From Pseudomonas viridiflava (lineage in GTDB: Bacteria; Pseudomonadota; Gammaproteobacteria; Pseudomonadales; Pseudomonadaceae), in assembly GCF_900583165.1 (NCBI RefSeq), contig NZ_UTKY01000010.1:124001-188000 (forward strand): 64,000 nt of DNA, in the 5' to 3' direction. Positions within the stretch are counted from its first letter, which is position 1. Every line of letters starts with the position of its first letter. The notes under the pieces were generated by a model. The model saw only the letters and a program-made list of their open reading frames with translations. It did no database searches and was not told the origin of the DNA. Made by a program: the position numbers and the translations under genes. Shown piece after piece: positions 42,064 to 51,459 of this stretch.

Positions 42064-44328
42064 ATGTCGGACCGTTTTGAACTCTTCCTCACTTGCCCCA
42101 AAGGCCTCGAAGGCCTGCTGATCGAGGAAGCCGTCGGGCTTGGCCTTGAGGAAGCCCGCGAGCACACCTCGGCCGTACGCGGTATAGCCGACATGGAAAC
42201 TGCCTACCGCCTGTGCCTCTGGTCACGCCTGGCCAACCGCGTGTTGCTGGTGCTCAAGCGCTTCCCGATGAAGGACGCCGAAGACCTCTACCACGGTGTG
42301 CTGGATATCGAATGGGCCGACCACATGGTCCCTGACGGCACCCTCGCCGTGGAATTCAGCGGCCATGGTTCGGGCATCGACAACACCCACTTCGGCGCGC
42401 TGAAGGTCAAGGATGCGATTGTCGACAAGCTGCGCACCCCGGCCGGCGAACGCCCGTCCATCGACAAGATCAACCCGGACCTGCGCATACATCTGCGCCT
42501 GGACCGTGGCGAAGCCATCCTGTCCCTCGACCTCTCCGGCCATAGCCTGCACCAGCGTGGCTACCGCCTGCAGCAGGGCGCGGCACCGTTGAAGGAAAAC
42601 CTGGCGGCCGCGATCCTGATTCGCGCCGGCTGGCCACGTATCGCTGCCGAAGGCGGCGCGCTGACCGATCCGATGTGCGGCGTGGGCACCTTCCTGGTCG
42701 AGGGCGCAATGATCGCCGCCGACATGGCCCCCAACCTGAATCGTGAACTGTGGGGCTTTACCACTTGGCTGGGTCATGTCCCTGCGTTGTGGAAAAAGCT
42801 GCACACCGAAGCGGCCGAACGCGCGGCCATTGGCATGAACAAGCCGCCGTTGTGGGTGCGTGGCTATGAAGCCGACCCGCGTCTGATCCAACCCGCACGT
42901 AATAACATCGAACGTGCAGGCCTGAGCCACTGGATCAAGGTCTACCAAGGCGAAGTCGGTACTTTCGAGCCACGTCCGGACCAGAACCAAAAAGGCCTGG
43001 TCATCTGCAACCCGCCGTATGGCGAGCGTTTGGGTGATGAAGCGAGCCTGTTGTACCTCTACCAGAACCTCGGCGAGCGTCTTCGCCAGGCGTGCATGGG
43101 CTGGGAAGCGGCGGTGTTCACCGGCGCCCCGGACCTGGGCAAGCGCATGGGTATTCGCAGTCACAAGCAGTATTCGTTCTGGAACGGCGCTTTGCCGTGC
43201 AAATTGCTGCTGATCAAGGTCAACCCTGATCAATTCGTCACTGGCGAGCGCCGCACCCCCGAGCAGCGCCAGGCTGAGCGCGAGCAAGCCGCTTACGATC
43301 AGGCCCCGATCGAGCCGCAAGAGCGCCAGTACAACAAGAACGGCAACCCGATCAAGCCGGCCCCGGCTCCGGTGGTTGAACAGGCACGCCTCAGCGAAGG
43401 CGGGCAGATGTTCGCCAATCGCCTGCAAAAGAACCTCAAGCTGCTGGGCAAATGGGCCAAGCGCGAAGGCGTGGATTGCTACCGCGTGTATGACGCCGAT
43501 ATGCCGGAATACTCCATGGCTATCGACCTGTACCACGATTGGGTCCACGTGCAGGAATACGCCGCACCGAAGTCCATCGACCCGGAAAAAGCCTCCGCAC
43601 GCATGTTCGATGCCCTGGCCGCGATTCCGCAGGCGCTGAACATCGATAAGAGCCGCGTGGTGGTCAAGCGCCGCGAGCGTCAGAGCGGCACCAAGCAGTA
43701 CGAGCGCCAGAGCGCCCAGGGCAAGTTTACCGAGGTCAGCGAAGGCGGCGTGAAGCTGCTGGTCAACCTCACCGACTATCTGGACACCGGCCTGTTCCTA
43801 GACCACCGTCCGATGCGCATGCGTATCCAGAAAGAAGCCGCCGGCAAGCGTTTCCTCAACCTGTATTGCTACACCGCCACGGCGAGTGTGCACGCAGCCA
43901 AAGGCGGCGCGCGCAGCACCACCAGTGTCGACCTGTCCAAGACGTATCTGGACTGGGCGCGTCGCAACTTCTCGCTTAACGGTTTCTCCGACAAGAACCG
44001 TCTGGAGCAGGGTGATGTGATGGCGTGGCTGGAAGCCAGTCGCGATGAGTTCGACCTGATCTTCATCGACCCGCCGACCTTCTCCAACTCCAAGCGCATG
44101 GAAGGCATCTTCGACGTGCAGCGTGACCACGTGCAGTTGCTGGACCTGGCCATGGCCCGCCTGGCACCGGGCGGCGTGCTGTATTTCTCGAACAACTTCC
44201 GCAAGTTCGTGCTGGAAGACAACCTCAGCGAGCGTTACGCGGTCGAGGAAATCAGCGACAAGACCCTCGACCCGGACTTTGCGCGCAATGCCAAGATCCA
44301 CCGGGCGTGGAAAATCACCGCACGCTGA
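42064..44328 (+). CDS. rlmL: 23S rRNA methyltransferase RlmKL (m2G2445 / m7G2069)
   Basis: A 754-residue fusion of two methyltransferases acting on 23S rRNA during 50S assembly. The N-terminal part has a THUMP domain (about 45-155) and a RlmL domain with LTDPMCGVGTFLVEGAMIAA and the catalytic VICNPPYGERLGDEA. The C-terminal RlmK part (about 450-754) has FLDHRPMRMRIQKEAAGKRF, LNLYCYTATASVHAAKGGA and LIFIDPPTFSNSKRM. The ATG at 42064 begins the conserved MSDRFELFLTCPKGLE; the 33 codons open upstream are unsupported. It is a single gene with a long 5' gap and a REP pair downstream. Confidence 0.96.
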   Translation: MSDRFELFLTCPKGLEGLLIEEAVGLGLEEAREHTSAVRGIADMETAYRLCLWSRLANRVLLVLKRFPMKDAEDLYHGVLDIEWADHMVPDGTLAVEFSGHGSGIDNTHFGALKVKDAIVDKLRTPAGERPSIDKINPDLRIHLRLDRGEAILSLDLSGHSLHQRGYRLQQGAAPLKENLAAAILIRAGWPRIAAEGGALTDPMCGVGTFLVEGAMIAADMAPNLNRELWGFTTWLGHVPALWKKLHTEAAERAAIGMNKPPLWVRGYEADPRLIQPARNNIERAGLSHWIKVYQGEVGTFEPRPDQNQKGLVICNPPYGERLGDEASLLYLYQNLGERLRQACMGWEAAVFTGAPDLGKRMGIRSHKQYSFWNGALPCKLLLIKVNPDQFVTGERRTPEQRQAEREQAAYDQAPIEPQERQYNKNGNPIKPAPAPVVEQARLSEGGQMFANRLQKNLKLLGKWAKREGVDCYRVYDADMPEYSMAIDLYHDWVHVQEYAAPKSIDPEKASARMFDALAAIPQALNIDKSRVVVKRRERQSGTKQYERQSAQGKFTEVSEGGVKLLVNLTDYLDTGLFLDHRPMRMRIQKEAAGKRFLNLYCYTATASVHAAKGGARSTTSVDLSKTYLDWARRNFSLNGFSDKNRLEQGDVMAWLEASRDEFDLIFIDPPTFSNSKRMEGIFDVQRDHVQLLDLAMARLAPGGVLYFSNNFRKFVLEDNLSERYAVEEISDKTLDPDFARNAKIHRAWKITAR

Positions 44329-44336
44329 GTGCGCTT

Positions 44337-44436
44337 TGTAGGAGCGAGCTTGCTCGCGAAAGACTCAAGAACGCCGCGTTTTGTCTGAATAAGCGCGGCG
44401 TCTTCAAGTTCTTCGCGAGCAAGCTCGCTCCTACAG
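44337..44436. repeat. REP-type inverted pair after rlmKL
   Basis: TGTAGGAGCGAGCTTGCTCG and onward is paired with its complement ending GCTCGCTCCTACA; CGCCGCG/CGCGGCG is nested inside. It is of the same subclass as the pair at 8.1 kb. Confidence 0.85.
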
Positions 44437-44530
44437 TTGTTTTGCACTGGTCAAATTCAGGACCTGTCGCTATAACTTAAGGCCTAGCCAAAGTGACACC
44501 CCCCGCACGCTGGCGTTGTGAGTGTTGCCT

Positions 44531-46930
44531 ATGCCGTTGCAAGCCGTTCGCCCGAAAATCCTAGGCTTTATCAGTGAGCAGGCGTCGGCTTGGCTGGTGG
44601 CATTGGTGGTGTTGTTGGCAGGGTGTGCGCTCACGGTCATCATCGCCTGGGCGGCCTCTGATCTCTATTCCCAGCAGGTACGCCAGCGCTTTCAACTGTT
44701 GGTCAACGAACGCTATACCCGCCTGCAGGAACGCTTTGAAGACCAGGAACAACGCCTGAACGCCCTGCGACGGTTCTTCGTTAATTCCGATGACGTATCC
44801 CGTGAAGAATTCGACGGCTTCGCCCAGCCCTTGCTGTTGCGCACCCGTGCGTATTCCTGGGCACCGCGAATCTTTCGCCAGCAGCGCGTCGCATTCGAGC
44901 AGGACGTGTCGCGTGAGCGCGGCATGCCGTATGTCATCCGTGAATTGAACGCTGCCGGTGAACTGGCTCCCGCGACCGAGCGCGATGAATACGTGCCCGT
45001 GCTGTACACCCAGACCCAGAGCCTGTTGGGCGCGCCGTTGGGCTTTGACCTGTTGGCCCAACCCCTGCGGCGTGTGACCCTTGAGCGAGCGCAGAAAACC
45101 GGCAACCTGGCAGTGTCGCAGCCCATGCAATTGGTGGGCGTGGAGCCGGCCTACGCAACCGGCGTATTGCTGGTTGCGCCGGTGAGCCACTTGCCTACCG
45201 CCGGGCAATCCCAGGACGAGCCCTACGGTTACGTGATGGCAGTGATCAGCATGCGCCAACTGGTGGCTGACGGCTTGCCCAAGCCGGACCGCGATAACCT
45301 GGTGATGCAGATCGTCGACACCTCTGACCTGCAACAGCGCGTGCTCTACGACTCCGGCAACGTCGTCGGTAGTAGCGACCTCACGGCCGCACGCCGTTTG
45401 AGTTTGGGGGATCACATCTATGTCCTGAGCCTGCGCACCAGCCAGGTATTTGACCACACCAATCATTCAGCCCTGGCTACTATCCTGACCATGGGCGGTT
45501 TGCTCAGCCTGCTGCTCAGTGCTCTGCTCTATATGCTGGTCAGCCAGCGCCAGCGCGCGCTAACAATGGTGGAACAACGTACCGTGCAACTGCGTTTGCG
45601 TGAGCACGAATTGCGTGGTGCCCACGGTCAATTGCGCAGTGTGCTGAATGCGGCCACACAAGTTGCGATCATTGCCACTGATCTGCGCGGTGTCATCAAT
45701 ACCTTCAACGCCGGGGCCGAGCAGATGCTCGGGTTCAAGGCCGAGGACGTCGTCGGTAAGGTGACACTCGAAAGCTTGCACCTGGCGCTGGAATTGGAAG
45801 CGCGTTCTGCCAGCCTGAGCGTGGCCTTGGGCAAACGCATCCCGGCCAGCCAGGCGATGCTGGTAGAAAGCCCAGACACTTTGCACGAAGCCCGCGAATG
45901 GAGTTTGGTCCGCCAGGACGGCAGCCAGTTAACCGTGAATATGCTGGCCACGGTACTGCTGGATGATCACGGTTTATGGATCGGCCACCTGGCGATTTAC
46001 CTGGATGTCACCGAACAAAAACGTGCCTACGAGGCACTGGCCGCACGGGATCGGCTGCTGAAAAAGCTCAGTGCCCATGTGCCCGGCGGGATCTTCCAGT
46101 TCACCCTCGAACCCCAGGATAACTGGCGATTTATCTATGCCAGCGACGGCATGCGCGATATCTATGAAATCGAGCCCGGGGTACTGCAACAGCATGCAAG
46201 GAAGGCCTTCGAGCGTATCCACCCGCTGGATGTGGAGCGGGTACGCGACTCGATTCGCCTGTCGGCATTGCAGTTGAGCCACTGGCGCGAAGAGTATCGC
46301 GTACAGCTGCCGCAACGAGGCCTGCGCTGGATTCGCGGTGAGGCCACGCCAGAAGAGTTACCCGGTGGCGGTACGCTGTGGCATGGCTACGTGTCGGATA
46401 TTTCCGACCTCAAGCGGGTTGAGGAAGAGTTGCGGGCACAGTCGATCACCGACTCTCTCACGGGCATCCATAACCGCCGCTATTTCCAGGACCGCCTCAA
46501 GGCCGAGATGGTGCGCCTCAACCGCACCTCGGGGGCGTTGTCGTTGATCATGCTGGACATCGACCACTTCAAGCGCATCAACGACCAGTACGGTCACGCC
46601 GTCGGCGACAGCGTGTTGCAGGAACTGTGCATGCGCATCAGCCAGCGCCTGCGTCGCACCGATGTGTTCTGTCGACTGGGCGGCGAGGAGTTCATGGTGC
46701 TGTGCCCCAACACCGACGCCGAACAGGCCTACAGCCTCGCCATGGAGTTGTGGCAGTCGTTGCGCGACGTGCCGATGGTGCCCGTGGGTATCGTCACCGC
46801 CAGTTTTGGCGTGGCCAGCTGGCGGGTGGGCGAAGGGATCGATGGGCTGTTGCTGCGGGCGGATTCGGCCGTGTATGTGGCCAAGCAGGCAGGCAGGGAT
46901 CGCGTAGAGGCGGAGCGGGTGCAAGCTTGA
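44531..46930 (+). CDS. CHASE-PAS-PAS diguanylate cyclase
   Basis: A 799-residue membrane-bound cyclase making c-di-GMP. Transmembrane helix 1 (about 17-40) and helix 2 (about 315-338) flank a periplasmic CHASE sensor (VSREEFDGFAQPLLLRTRAY, then APRIFRQQRVAFEQDV). Two PAS domains follow (VAIIATDLRGVINTFNAGAE; then GGIFQFTLEPQDNWRFIYAS). The GGDEF domain begins SITDSLTGIHNRRYF and contains FCRLGGEEFMVLC, an active signature. RRTD five residues before GGEEF is an intact RxxD inhibitory site, so product feedback is expected. There is no EAL domain. The ATG at 44531 is chosen; GTG at 44522 is an alternative. Confidence 0.93.
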   Translation: MPLQAVRPKILGFISEQASAWLVALVVLLAGCALTVIIAWAASDLYSQQVRQRFQLLVNERYTRLQERFEDQEQRLNALRRFFVNSDDVSREEFDGFAQPLLLRTRAYSWAPRIFRQQRVAFEQDVSRERGMPYVIRELNAAGELAPATERDEYVPVLYTQTQSLLGAPLGFDLLAQPLRRVTLERAQKTGNLAVSQPMQLVGVEPAYATGVLLVAPVSHLPTAGQSQDEPYGYVMAVISMRQLVADGLPKPDRDNLVMQIVDTSDLQQRVLYDSGNVVGSSDLTAARRLSLGDHIYVLSLRTSQVFDHTNHSALATILTMGGLLSLLLSALLYMLVSQRQRALTMVEQRTVQLRLREHELRGAHGQLRSVLNAATQVAIIATDLRGVINTFNAGAEQMLGFKAEDVVGKVTLESLHLALELEARSASLSVALGKRIPASQAMLVESPDTLHEAREWSLVRQDGSQLTVNMLATVLLDDHGLWIGHLAIYLDVTEQKRAYEALAARDRLLKKLSAHVPGGIFQFTLEPQDNWRFIYASDGMRDIYEIEPGVLQQHARKAFERIHPLDVERVRDSIRLSALQLSHWREEYRVQLPQRGLRWIRGEATPEELPGGGTLWHGYVSDISDLKRVEEELRAQSITDSLTGIHNRRYFQDRLKAEMVRLNRTSGALSLIMLDIDHFKRINDQYGHAVGDSVLQELCMRISQRLRRTDVFCRLGGEEFMVLCPNTDAEQAYSLAMELWQSLRDVPMVPVGIVTASFGVASWRVGEGIDGLLLRADSAVYVAKQAGRDRVEAERVQA

Positions 46931-46947
46931 TGGCTTGCACGGAACCC

Positions 46948-47041
46948 AATGTGGGAGGGGGCTTGCTCCCGATGGCGGTGGTTCAGTTGCATAGTAAGTC
47001 GACTGATACACCGCTATCGGGAGCAAGCACCCTCCCACAAG
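46948..47041. repeat. REPIN between the cyclase gene and dacB
   Basis: AATGTGGGAGGGGGCTTGCT and onward is paired with the inverted copy ending GCACCCTCCCACAA (one mismatch in the core). It lies between convergent genes. Confidence 0.9.
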
Positions 47042-47055
47042 GGATCGCGTTACTC

Positions 47056-48516
47056 CTAGAGTACCGGGGCGGCAGCCGCGATTTTCGGCTGGCGATACAG
47101 GTCCAGTAGCACCTGATCCAACACCGACGACGCCCCCCACGGCTTCGGATCATTCAAAATCGCTACCACCGCCCAGGTATTGCCGTTGTTATCGCGGCTA
47201 AACCCTGCGATGGCGCGCACGGTGTTCAAGGTGCCGGTCTTGACGTGAGCTTCACCGCGCATGGCTGTGGTCTTCAGGCGTTTGCGCATGGTGCCGTCGG
47301 TGCCGGCAATGGGCATCGAGCTGATGAACTCCGCCGCGTAGGGGCTTTTCCAGGCGGCTTGCAGCATCGCCGCCATTTCACGCGCACTGACCCGCTCGGC
47401 ACGGGACAAACCGGAACCGTTCTCCATCACCAAGTGCGGCGCGGTGATGCCTTTTTTCGCCAGCCACTGGCGCACCACGCGTTGCGCGGCCTTGGCATCA
47501 TCGCCGTCGGCATCGTTGCGGAACTGCGCACCCAGGCTCAGGAACAACTGCTGGGCCATGGTGTTGTTACTGTATTTGTTGATGTCGCGGATGATTTCCG
47601 CAAGGTCCGGGGAAAACGCCCGGGCCAGCACCTTGGCATCCTTGGGTACTGGCGCCTGGATATCACGGCCCTGGATGGTACCGCCCAATTCCTTCCAGAT
47701 CGCGCGCACAGCGCCGGCGGTGTAGGTGGCGTGATCCAGCAGCGACAGATAGGTCTGCGAGCTGCAGCCCTCGGCCAATTGGCCGCTGACGGTCACGGTC
47801 ACGCTGCCGTCGGCGGCGGTCACCGGGTTGTAGCGCACATCCCCCGTGCACTGCTTGGCGTTGGAGACCTTGACCTGGTTGTCGATGCGGATGCTTGCAA
47901 TCGGTGGCTCCACCGACACCAGCACCCGGCCGGAATCGTTGCGGGTCACGAAGCGCAGGGCCTTGAGGTTGACCAGCAGGGCATCGGGCTTGACCAGGAA
48001 CGGTTTGTTTTCGTCGTTGCCATCATCATTGAATTCGGGCAATTGCGGCGGGATAAAGAAACCGCGGTCCAGCACCAGGTCGCCGGTGACTTGCTGCACG
48101 CCGTTGGCACGCAGGTCGCGCATCAGCAGCCAGAGTTTTTCCATGTTCAGCTTGGGGTCACCGCCGCCCTTGAGATACAGGTTGCCATGCAACACGCCGC
48201 CGCTGAGGGTGCCGTCAGTATAGAACTCGGTTTTCCACTGGTGGTTAGGGCCGAGCATTTCCAGGGCCGCGTAGGTGGTGACCAGCTTCATGGTAGAAGC
48301 AGGGTTCACCGAAACATCAGCATTGAATACGGTAGGTGTGCCCGGACCGTTCAGGGGGATCATCACCAGGGACAGGGCGGTGTTTTGCAGTTTGGCTTTG
48401 GAGAGCGCCTGCTGAACATTCGGTGGCAGGGTGTTATTAACGGGGGCGGCGGAAGCGGAAAACGCCAGTGGCAGAATAAGACCGGCGAGTAGCACTGAAC
48501 GTAAAGAGTTGATCAT
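47056..48516 (-). CDS. dacB: D-alanyl-D-alanine carboxypeptidase/endopeptidase (PBP4)
   Basis: A 486-residue class C penicillin-binding protein that trims or cuts peptidoglycan cross-links in the periplasm. It has a signal peptide (LRSVLLAGLILPLAFSASAA), SxxK in VNPASTMKLVTTYAALE (nucleophile Ser), SxN in NKYSNNTMAQQ and KTG in EAHVKTGTLNTVRA. The large insertion between SxxK and SxN is typical of PBP4. The frame is open to 48669, but only the ATG at 48516 gives a signal peptide at the N-terminus. It is a single gene. Confidence 0.95.
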   Translation of the reverse strand: MINSLRSVLLAGLILPLAFSASAAPVNNTLPPNVQQALSKAKLQNTALSLVMIPLNGPGTPTVFNADVSVNPASTMKLVTTYAALEMLGPNHQWKTEFYTDGTLSGGVLHGNLYLKGGGDPKLNMEKLWLLMRDLRANGVQQVTGDLVLDRGFFIPPQLPEFNDDGNDENKPFLVKPDALLVNLKALRFVTRNDSGRVLVSVEPPIASIRIDNQVKVSNAKQCTGDVRYNPVTAADGSVTVTVSGQLAEGCSSQTYLSLLDHATYTAGAVRAIWKELGGTIQGRDIQAPVPKDAKVLARAFSPDLAEIIRDINKYSNNTMAQQLFLSLGAQFRNDADGDDAKAAQRVVRQWLAKKGITAPHLVMENGSGLSRAERVSAREMAAMLQAAWKSPYAAEFISSMPIAGTDGTMRKRLKTTAMRGEAHVKTGTLNTVRAIAGFSRDNNGNTWAVVAILNDPKPWGASSVLDQVLLDLYRQPKIAAAAPVL

Positions 48517-48753
48517 AAGGAATAAGACCCTACTGCTGAGGAGGGTGAAAAAGGCGAGGGGTATGTAAGAAAATCCCTCATTAGTCATGAAAGTGTCGGC
48601 ATTATGCCCCAAGGTGGGGCCACTTGTAGCTGAACGATAGCGGGTATTTGGCGTTTTTTTTGCCGGCATTGCACCGCCTGTCCCAGAGAGTCGGGCAATC
48701 GCTTCCTTAAACTGCTAAAGTGCCGCCCGTTATTACTTATGAGGATTGTTCCA

Positions 48754-49098
48754 ATGGCGACTAACCGTTCCCAGCGTCTGCGCAAAAAACTGTGCGTTGA
48801 TGAATTTCAAGAGCTGGGTTTCGAACTGAACCTGGACTTCAAAGAAGACCTGAGTGAAGAAGCTACCGACGCTTTCCTCGAAGCATTCATCAAAGAAGCC
48901 ATGGAAGCCAACGGTCTTGGCTATGTTGGCGGCGATGACTTCGGTCTGGTTTGCCTGCAGAAGCGTGGCTCGGTCAACGAAGAGCAGCGTGCCGCTGTTG
49001 AAAGCTGGCTCAAAGGCCGCAGCGAACTGAAAAGCGCTGAAGTCAGCCCGCTGCTGGACGTGTGGTATCCGGAAAAGCCGATCAACGCGGCTAAGTGA
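48754..49098 (+). CDS. yggL: YggL-family 50S ribosome-binding protein (DUF469)
   Basis: A 114-residue small acidic protein with the family pattern RSQRLRKKLCVDEFQELGFE and NGLGYVGGDDFGLVC. YggL is reported to bind the 50S subunit and affect assembly or translation. GAGG about 10 bases upstream of the ATG at 48754 supports that start over one at 48739. Codon choice is like that of well-expressed genes. It is followed directly by a strong terminator shared with the facing benE-like gene. Confidence 0.92.
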   Translation: MATNRSQRLRKKLCVDEFQELGFELNLDFKEDLSEEATDAFLEAFIKEAMEANGLGYVGGDDFGLVCLQKRGSVNEEQRAAVESWLKGRSELKSAEVSPLLDVWYPEKPINAAK

Positions 49099-49108
49099 TA
49101 CTAAAAAA

Positions 49109-49137
49109 ACGGCGACCTTAGGGTCGCCGTTTTTTTA
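49109..49137. terminator. Bidirectional intrinsic terminator
   Basis: ACGGCGACC (49109-49117) pairs with GGTCGCCGT (49122-49130) around TTAG, with an A-run before and seven T after. It serves yggL on the plus strand and, by symmetry, the convergent permease gene, whose stop codon lies in its edge. Confidence 0.92.
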
Positions 49138-50325
49138 TGCCTTGCGCCAATTCAAAATCAGCAGCGTCAACACCCCCGCCACAATCCCCCAGAACGCCGA
49201 GCCGATGGAAAACAGCGTCAAGCCCGACGCCGTGACCATAAAGGTGATCAGCGCCGCTTCTCGTTCCTTCGGCTCATTCATGGCGATGCTCAAGCCATTG
49301 ATGATCGAGCCAAACAACGCCAACGCCGCAATCGACAGCACCAATTCCTTGGGCAACGCTGCGAACAGCGCCGCCAACGTCGCGCCAAACACCCCGGCTA
49401 TCCCGTAGAACACACCGCACCACACGGCTGCCGTGTAGCGCTTGTTGCGATCTTCATGGGCATGGGGCCCGGTGCAGATCGCGGCGCTGATCGCCGCCAG
49501 GTTGATGCCGTGGGAGCCAAAGGGCGACAGCACCAGGGAGGCCAGGCCTGTGGCGGTAATCAAAGGCGAGGCGGGCACGTTGTAGCCATCGGCCCGCAAC
49601 ACCGCGACGCCCGGCATGTTCTGCGAGGTCATCGCCACCACGAACAGCGGGATGCCGATGCTGATGGTCGCCGCCAATGAAAAGTGCGGGGTGGTCCACA
49701 CCGGCGTCGCCACTTCCAGGTGAAAGCCGCTGAAATCCAACAGCCCCATCAACCCTGACAGCAGCGTGCCGATTACCAGCGCGGCCAGCACGGCATACCG
49801 TGGCGACAGGCGCTTGATGATCAGGTAGGTGAAAAACATTCCTAGCACCAGGCCGGTGCGGTGCTGGGCGGCGACGAAGATTTCGCTGCCGATCTTGAAC
49901 AAAATTCCCGCCAGCAATGCCGCTGCCAGTGATGCCGGGATGCGTTTGACCAGCTTTTCAAAGCTGCCGGTCAACCCGCAGATCGTCACCAGTACCGCGC
50001 AGGTGATGTAGGCGCCGATGGCTTCGCCGTAACTCACGCCGCCCAGGCTGGTGATCAGCAGCGCCGCGCCGGGTGTGGACCAGGCAATGGTGATGGGTGT
50101 GCGATAGCGCAAGGACAGGCCAATGCTGCACACCGCCATGCCGATGGAGATCGCCCAGATCCACGAAGAAATCTGCGCCGTAGTCAAGCCGGCGGCCTGC
50201 CCGGCCTGGAACATCAGCACCAGGGAACTGGTGTAGCCGGTCATCATGGCGATAAAGCCGGCGACAATCGCCGACGGTGAGGTGTCGGCCAGCGGGCGCA
50301 AGGGCGCTTGGGTGGCGTCGGTCAT
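49135..50325 (-). CDS. BenE-family membrane permease
   Basis: A 396-residue inner-membrane protein with about 12 helices of the benzoate:H+ symporter (BenE) family, a relative of the NCS2 nucleobase transporters. Conserved pieces are SPSAIVAGFIAMMTGYTSSL near the N-terminus, AWSTPGAALLI, AMTSQNMPGVAVLRADGYNV and the ICTGPHAHEDRNKRYTAAVW loop. No benzoate-degradation gene is near; the neighbours are purine-catabolism genes. A purine or related substrate is therefore worth considering. It is divergent from the GntR gene at 50554. Confidence 0.88.
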   Translation of the reverse strand: MTDATQAPLRPLADTSPSAIVAGFIAMMTGYTSSLVLMFQAGQAAGLTTAQISSWIWAISIGMAVCSIGLSLRYRTPITIAWSTPGAALLITSLGGVSYGEAIGAYITCAVLVTICGLTGSFEKLVKRIPASLAAALLAGILFKIGSEIFVAAQHRTGLVLGMFFTYLIIKRLSPRYAVLAALVIGTLLSGLMGLLDFSGFHLEVATPVWTTPHFSLAATISIGIPLFVVAMTSQNMPGVAVLRADGYNVPASPLITATGLASLVLSPFGSHGINLAAISAAICTGPHAHEDRNKRYTAAVWCGVFYGIAGVFGATLAALFAALPKELVLSIAALALFGSIINGLSIAMNEPKEREAALITFMVTASGLTLFSIGSAFWGIVAGVLTLLILNWRKA

Positions 50326-50455
50326 GAAAAGGTGTTCCTTTTACCAGAGACTTTTTACCTATGAAGGCGCGGATTCAAGCCTAAACTCAAACGTAACTAC
50401 TCATTGCAATACAGCCGAAGCCGTAAACAGCCGTACAGTGTGTTGGCGCAATGGG

Positions 50456-50465
50456 TTGTGTACAA
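50456..50465. promoter_or_regulatory. Predicted FCD-GntR operator, TTGTGTACAA
   Basis: TTGT-GT-ACAA is an imperfect palindrome in the benE-gntR divergent gap, about 90 bp before the GntR start. It has the TTGT-NN-ACAA form used by FadR/FCD regulators and is a likely site for the adjacent regulator. Confidence 0.45.
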
Positions 50466-50553
50466 TGTGCCCTGTTTTTAGGTGATACTTGCCAGCAACC
50501 TGCTGTTGACGTATTACCGTTAATTCGCCGCCGTTCTCCAAACCCGAGTGCCC

Positions 50554-51318
50554 ATGAACGAACAGTTGCAACCTCTCAAGAAAACCCCGCGAGCCGGCAA
50601 GGCCGGTCGCAGCGGCACCCAGGACGATATTGTCTACGCGCATATCTTCGAGGCTATCCTCGAACAACGCCTGGCACCCGGTACCAAATTGAGCGAAGAG
50701 GCACTGGGCGAAATCTTTGGCGTCAGCCGCACCATCATCCGCCGGGCACTCTCGCGCCTGGCCCATGAAGGCGTGGTGTTGCTGCGGCCCAATCGCGGTG
50801 CCGTGGTTGCCAGCCCGAGCGTGGAGGAGGCCCGCCAGGTGTTTATGGCGCGGCGTCTGGTGGAACGGGCGATTACTGAATTGGCCGTGCAGCACGCCAC
50901 GGCCGAGCAACTGGCCGAATTGCGCCAGATGGTCAACGACGAGCGCGACAGTTTTTCCCGTGGCGATCGCGGTGCAGGCATCCGCCTTTCTGGCGAGTTC
51001 CACCTCAAGTTGGCTGAAGCGGCCAAGAACGCGCCGCTGATCAGCTTCCAGCGCAGCCTGGTATCCCAGACGTCATTGATCATTGCCCAGTACGAAAGCG
51101 GCAACCGCTCGCACTGCTCGTACGACGAACACACCCAGTTGATCGACGCGATTGAAGCGCGGGATGCAGTGTTGGCGGTAAATTTGATGATGCATCACAT
51201 GGATCACATCGACAGCAAGCTCAACCTCGATGAAGAGAGTGCTTCGGATGATTTGCATGCGGTGTTTTCGCATTTGTTGCAGACCAAGAAGCCGGGGCGG
51301 TCGTCGATCAAGCTGTAG
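50554..51318 (+). CDS. GntR/FCD-family regulator (purine cluster)
   Basis: A 254-residue regulator with a basic N-terminal tail (KKTPRAGKAGRSG), winged helix at about 25-90 (IVYAHIFEAILEQRLAPGTK, then GVSRTIIRRALSRLAHEGVV) and an FCD domain (VFMARRLVERAI, EFHLKLAEAA, DEHTQLIDAIEARD). It is placed between the BenE-family permease (divergent) and guaD/xdhCBA (convergent), which makes it the likely regulator of this purine set; the ligand is unknown. The Shine-Dalgarno is weak at the ATG at 50554; GTG at 50548 is possible. Confidence 0.88.
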   Translation: MNEQLQPLKKTPRAGKAGRSGTQDDIVYAHIFEAILEQRLAPGTKLSEEALGEIFGVSRTIIRRALSRLAHEGVVLLRPNRGAVVASPSVEEARQVFMARRLVERAITELAVQHATAEQLAELRQMVNDERDSFSRGDRGAGIRLSGEFHLKLAEAAKNAPLISFQRSLVSQTSLIIAQYESGNRSHCSYDEHTQLIDAIEARDAVLAVNLMMHHMDHIDSKLNLDEESASDDLHAVFSHLLQTKKPGRSSIKL

Positions 51319-51331
51319 TTTCCCTGAGTCA

Positions 51332-51448
51332 CCGGGGACTAAAAATGTGGGAGGGGGCTTGCCCCCGGTTGCAGAGTGTCAGTCACTGAATGAGTAGACT
51401 GATACACCGCTATCGGGGGCAAGCCCCCTCCCACATTTTAATCCCCGG
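51332..51448. repeat. REPIN between gntR and guaD
   Basis: A long pair of arms, CCGGGGACTAAAAATGTGGG and onward against the complement ending CCCACATTTTAATCCCCGG, encloses about 35 bp. Homology of the arms extends beyond the usual REP core by about 15 bp. It lies between convergent genes. Confidence 0.9.
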
Positions 51449-51459
51449 CAATTTTGAAA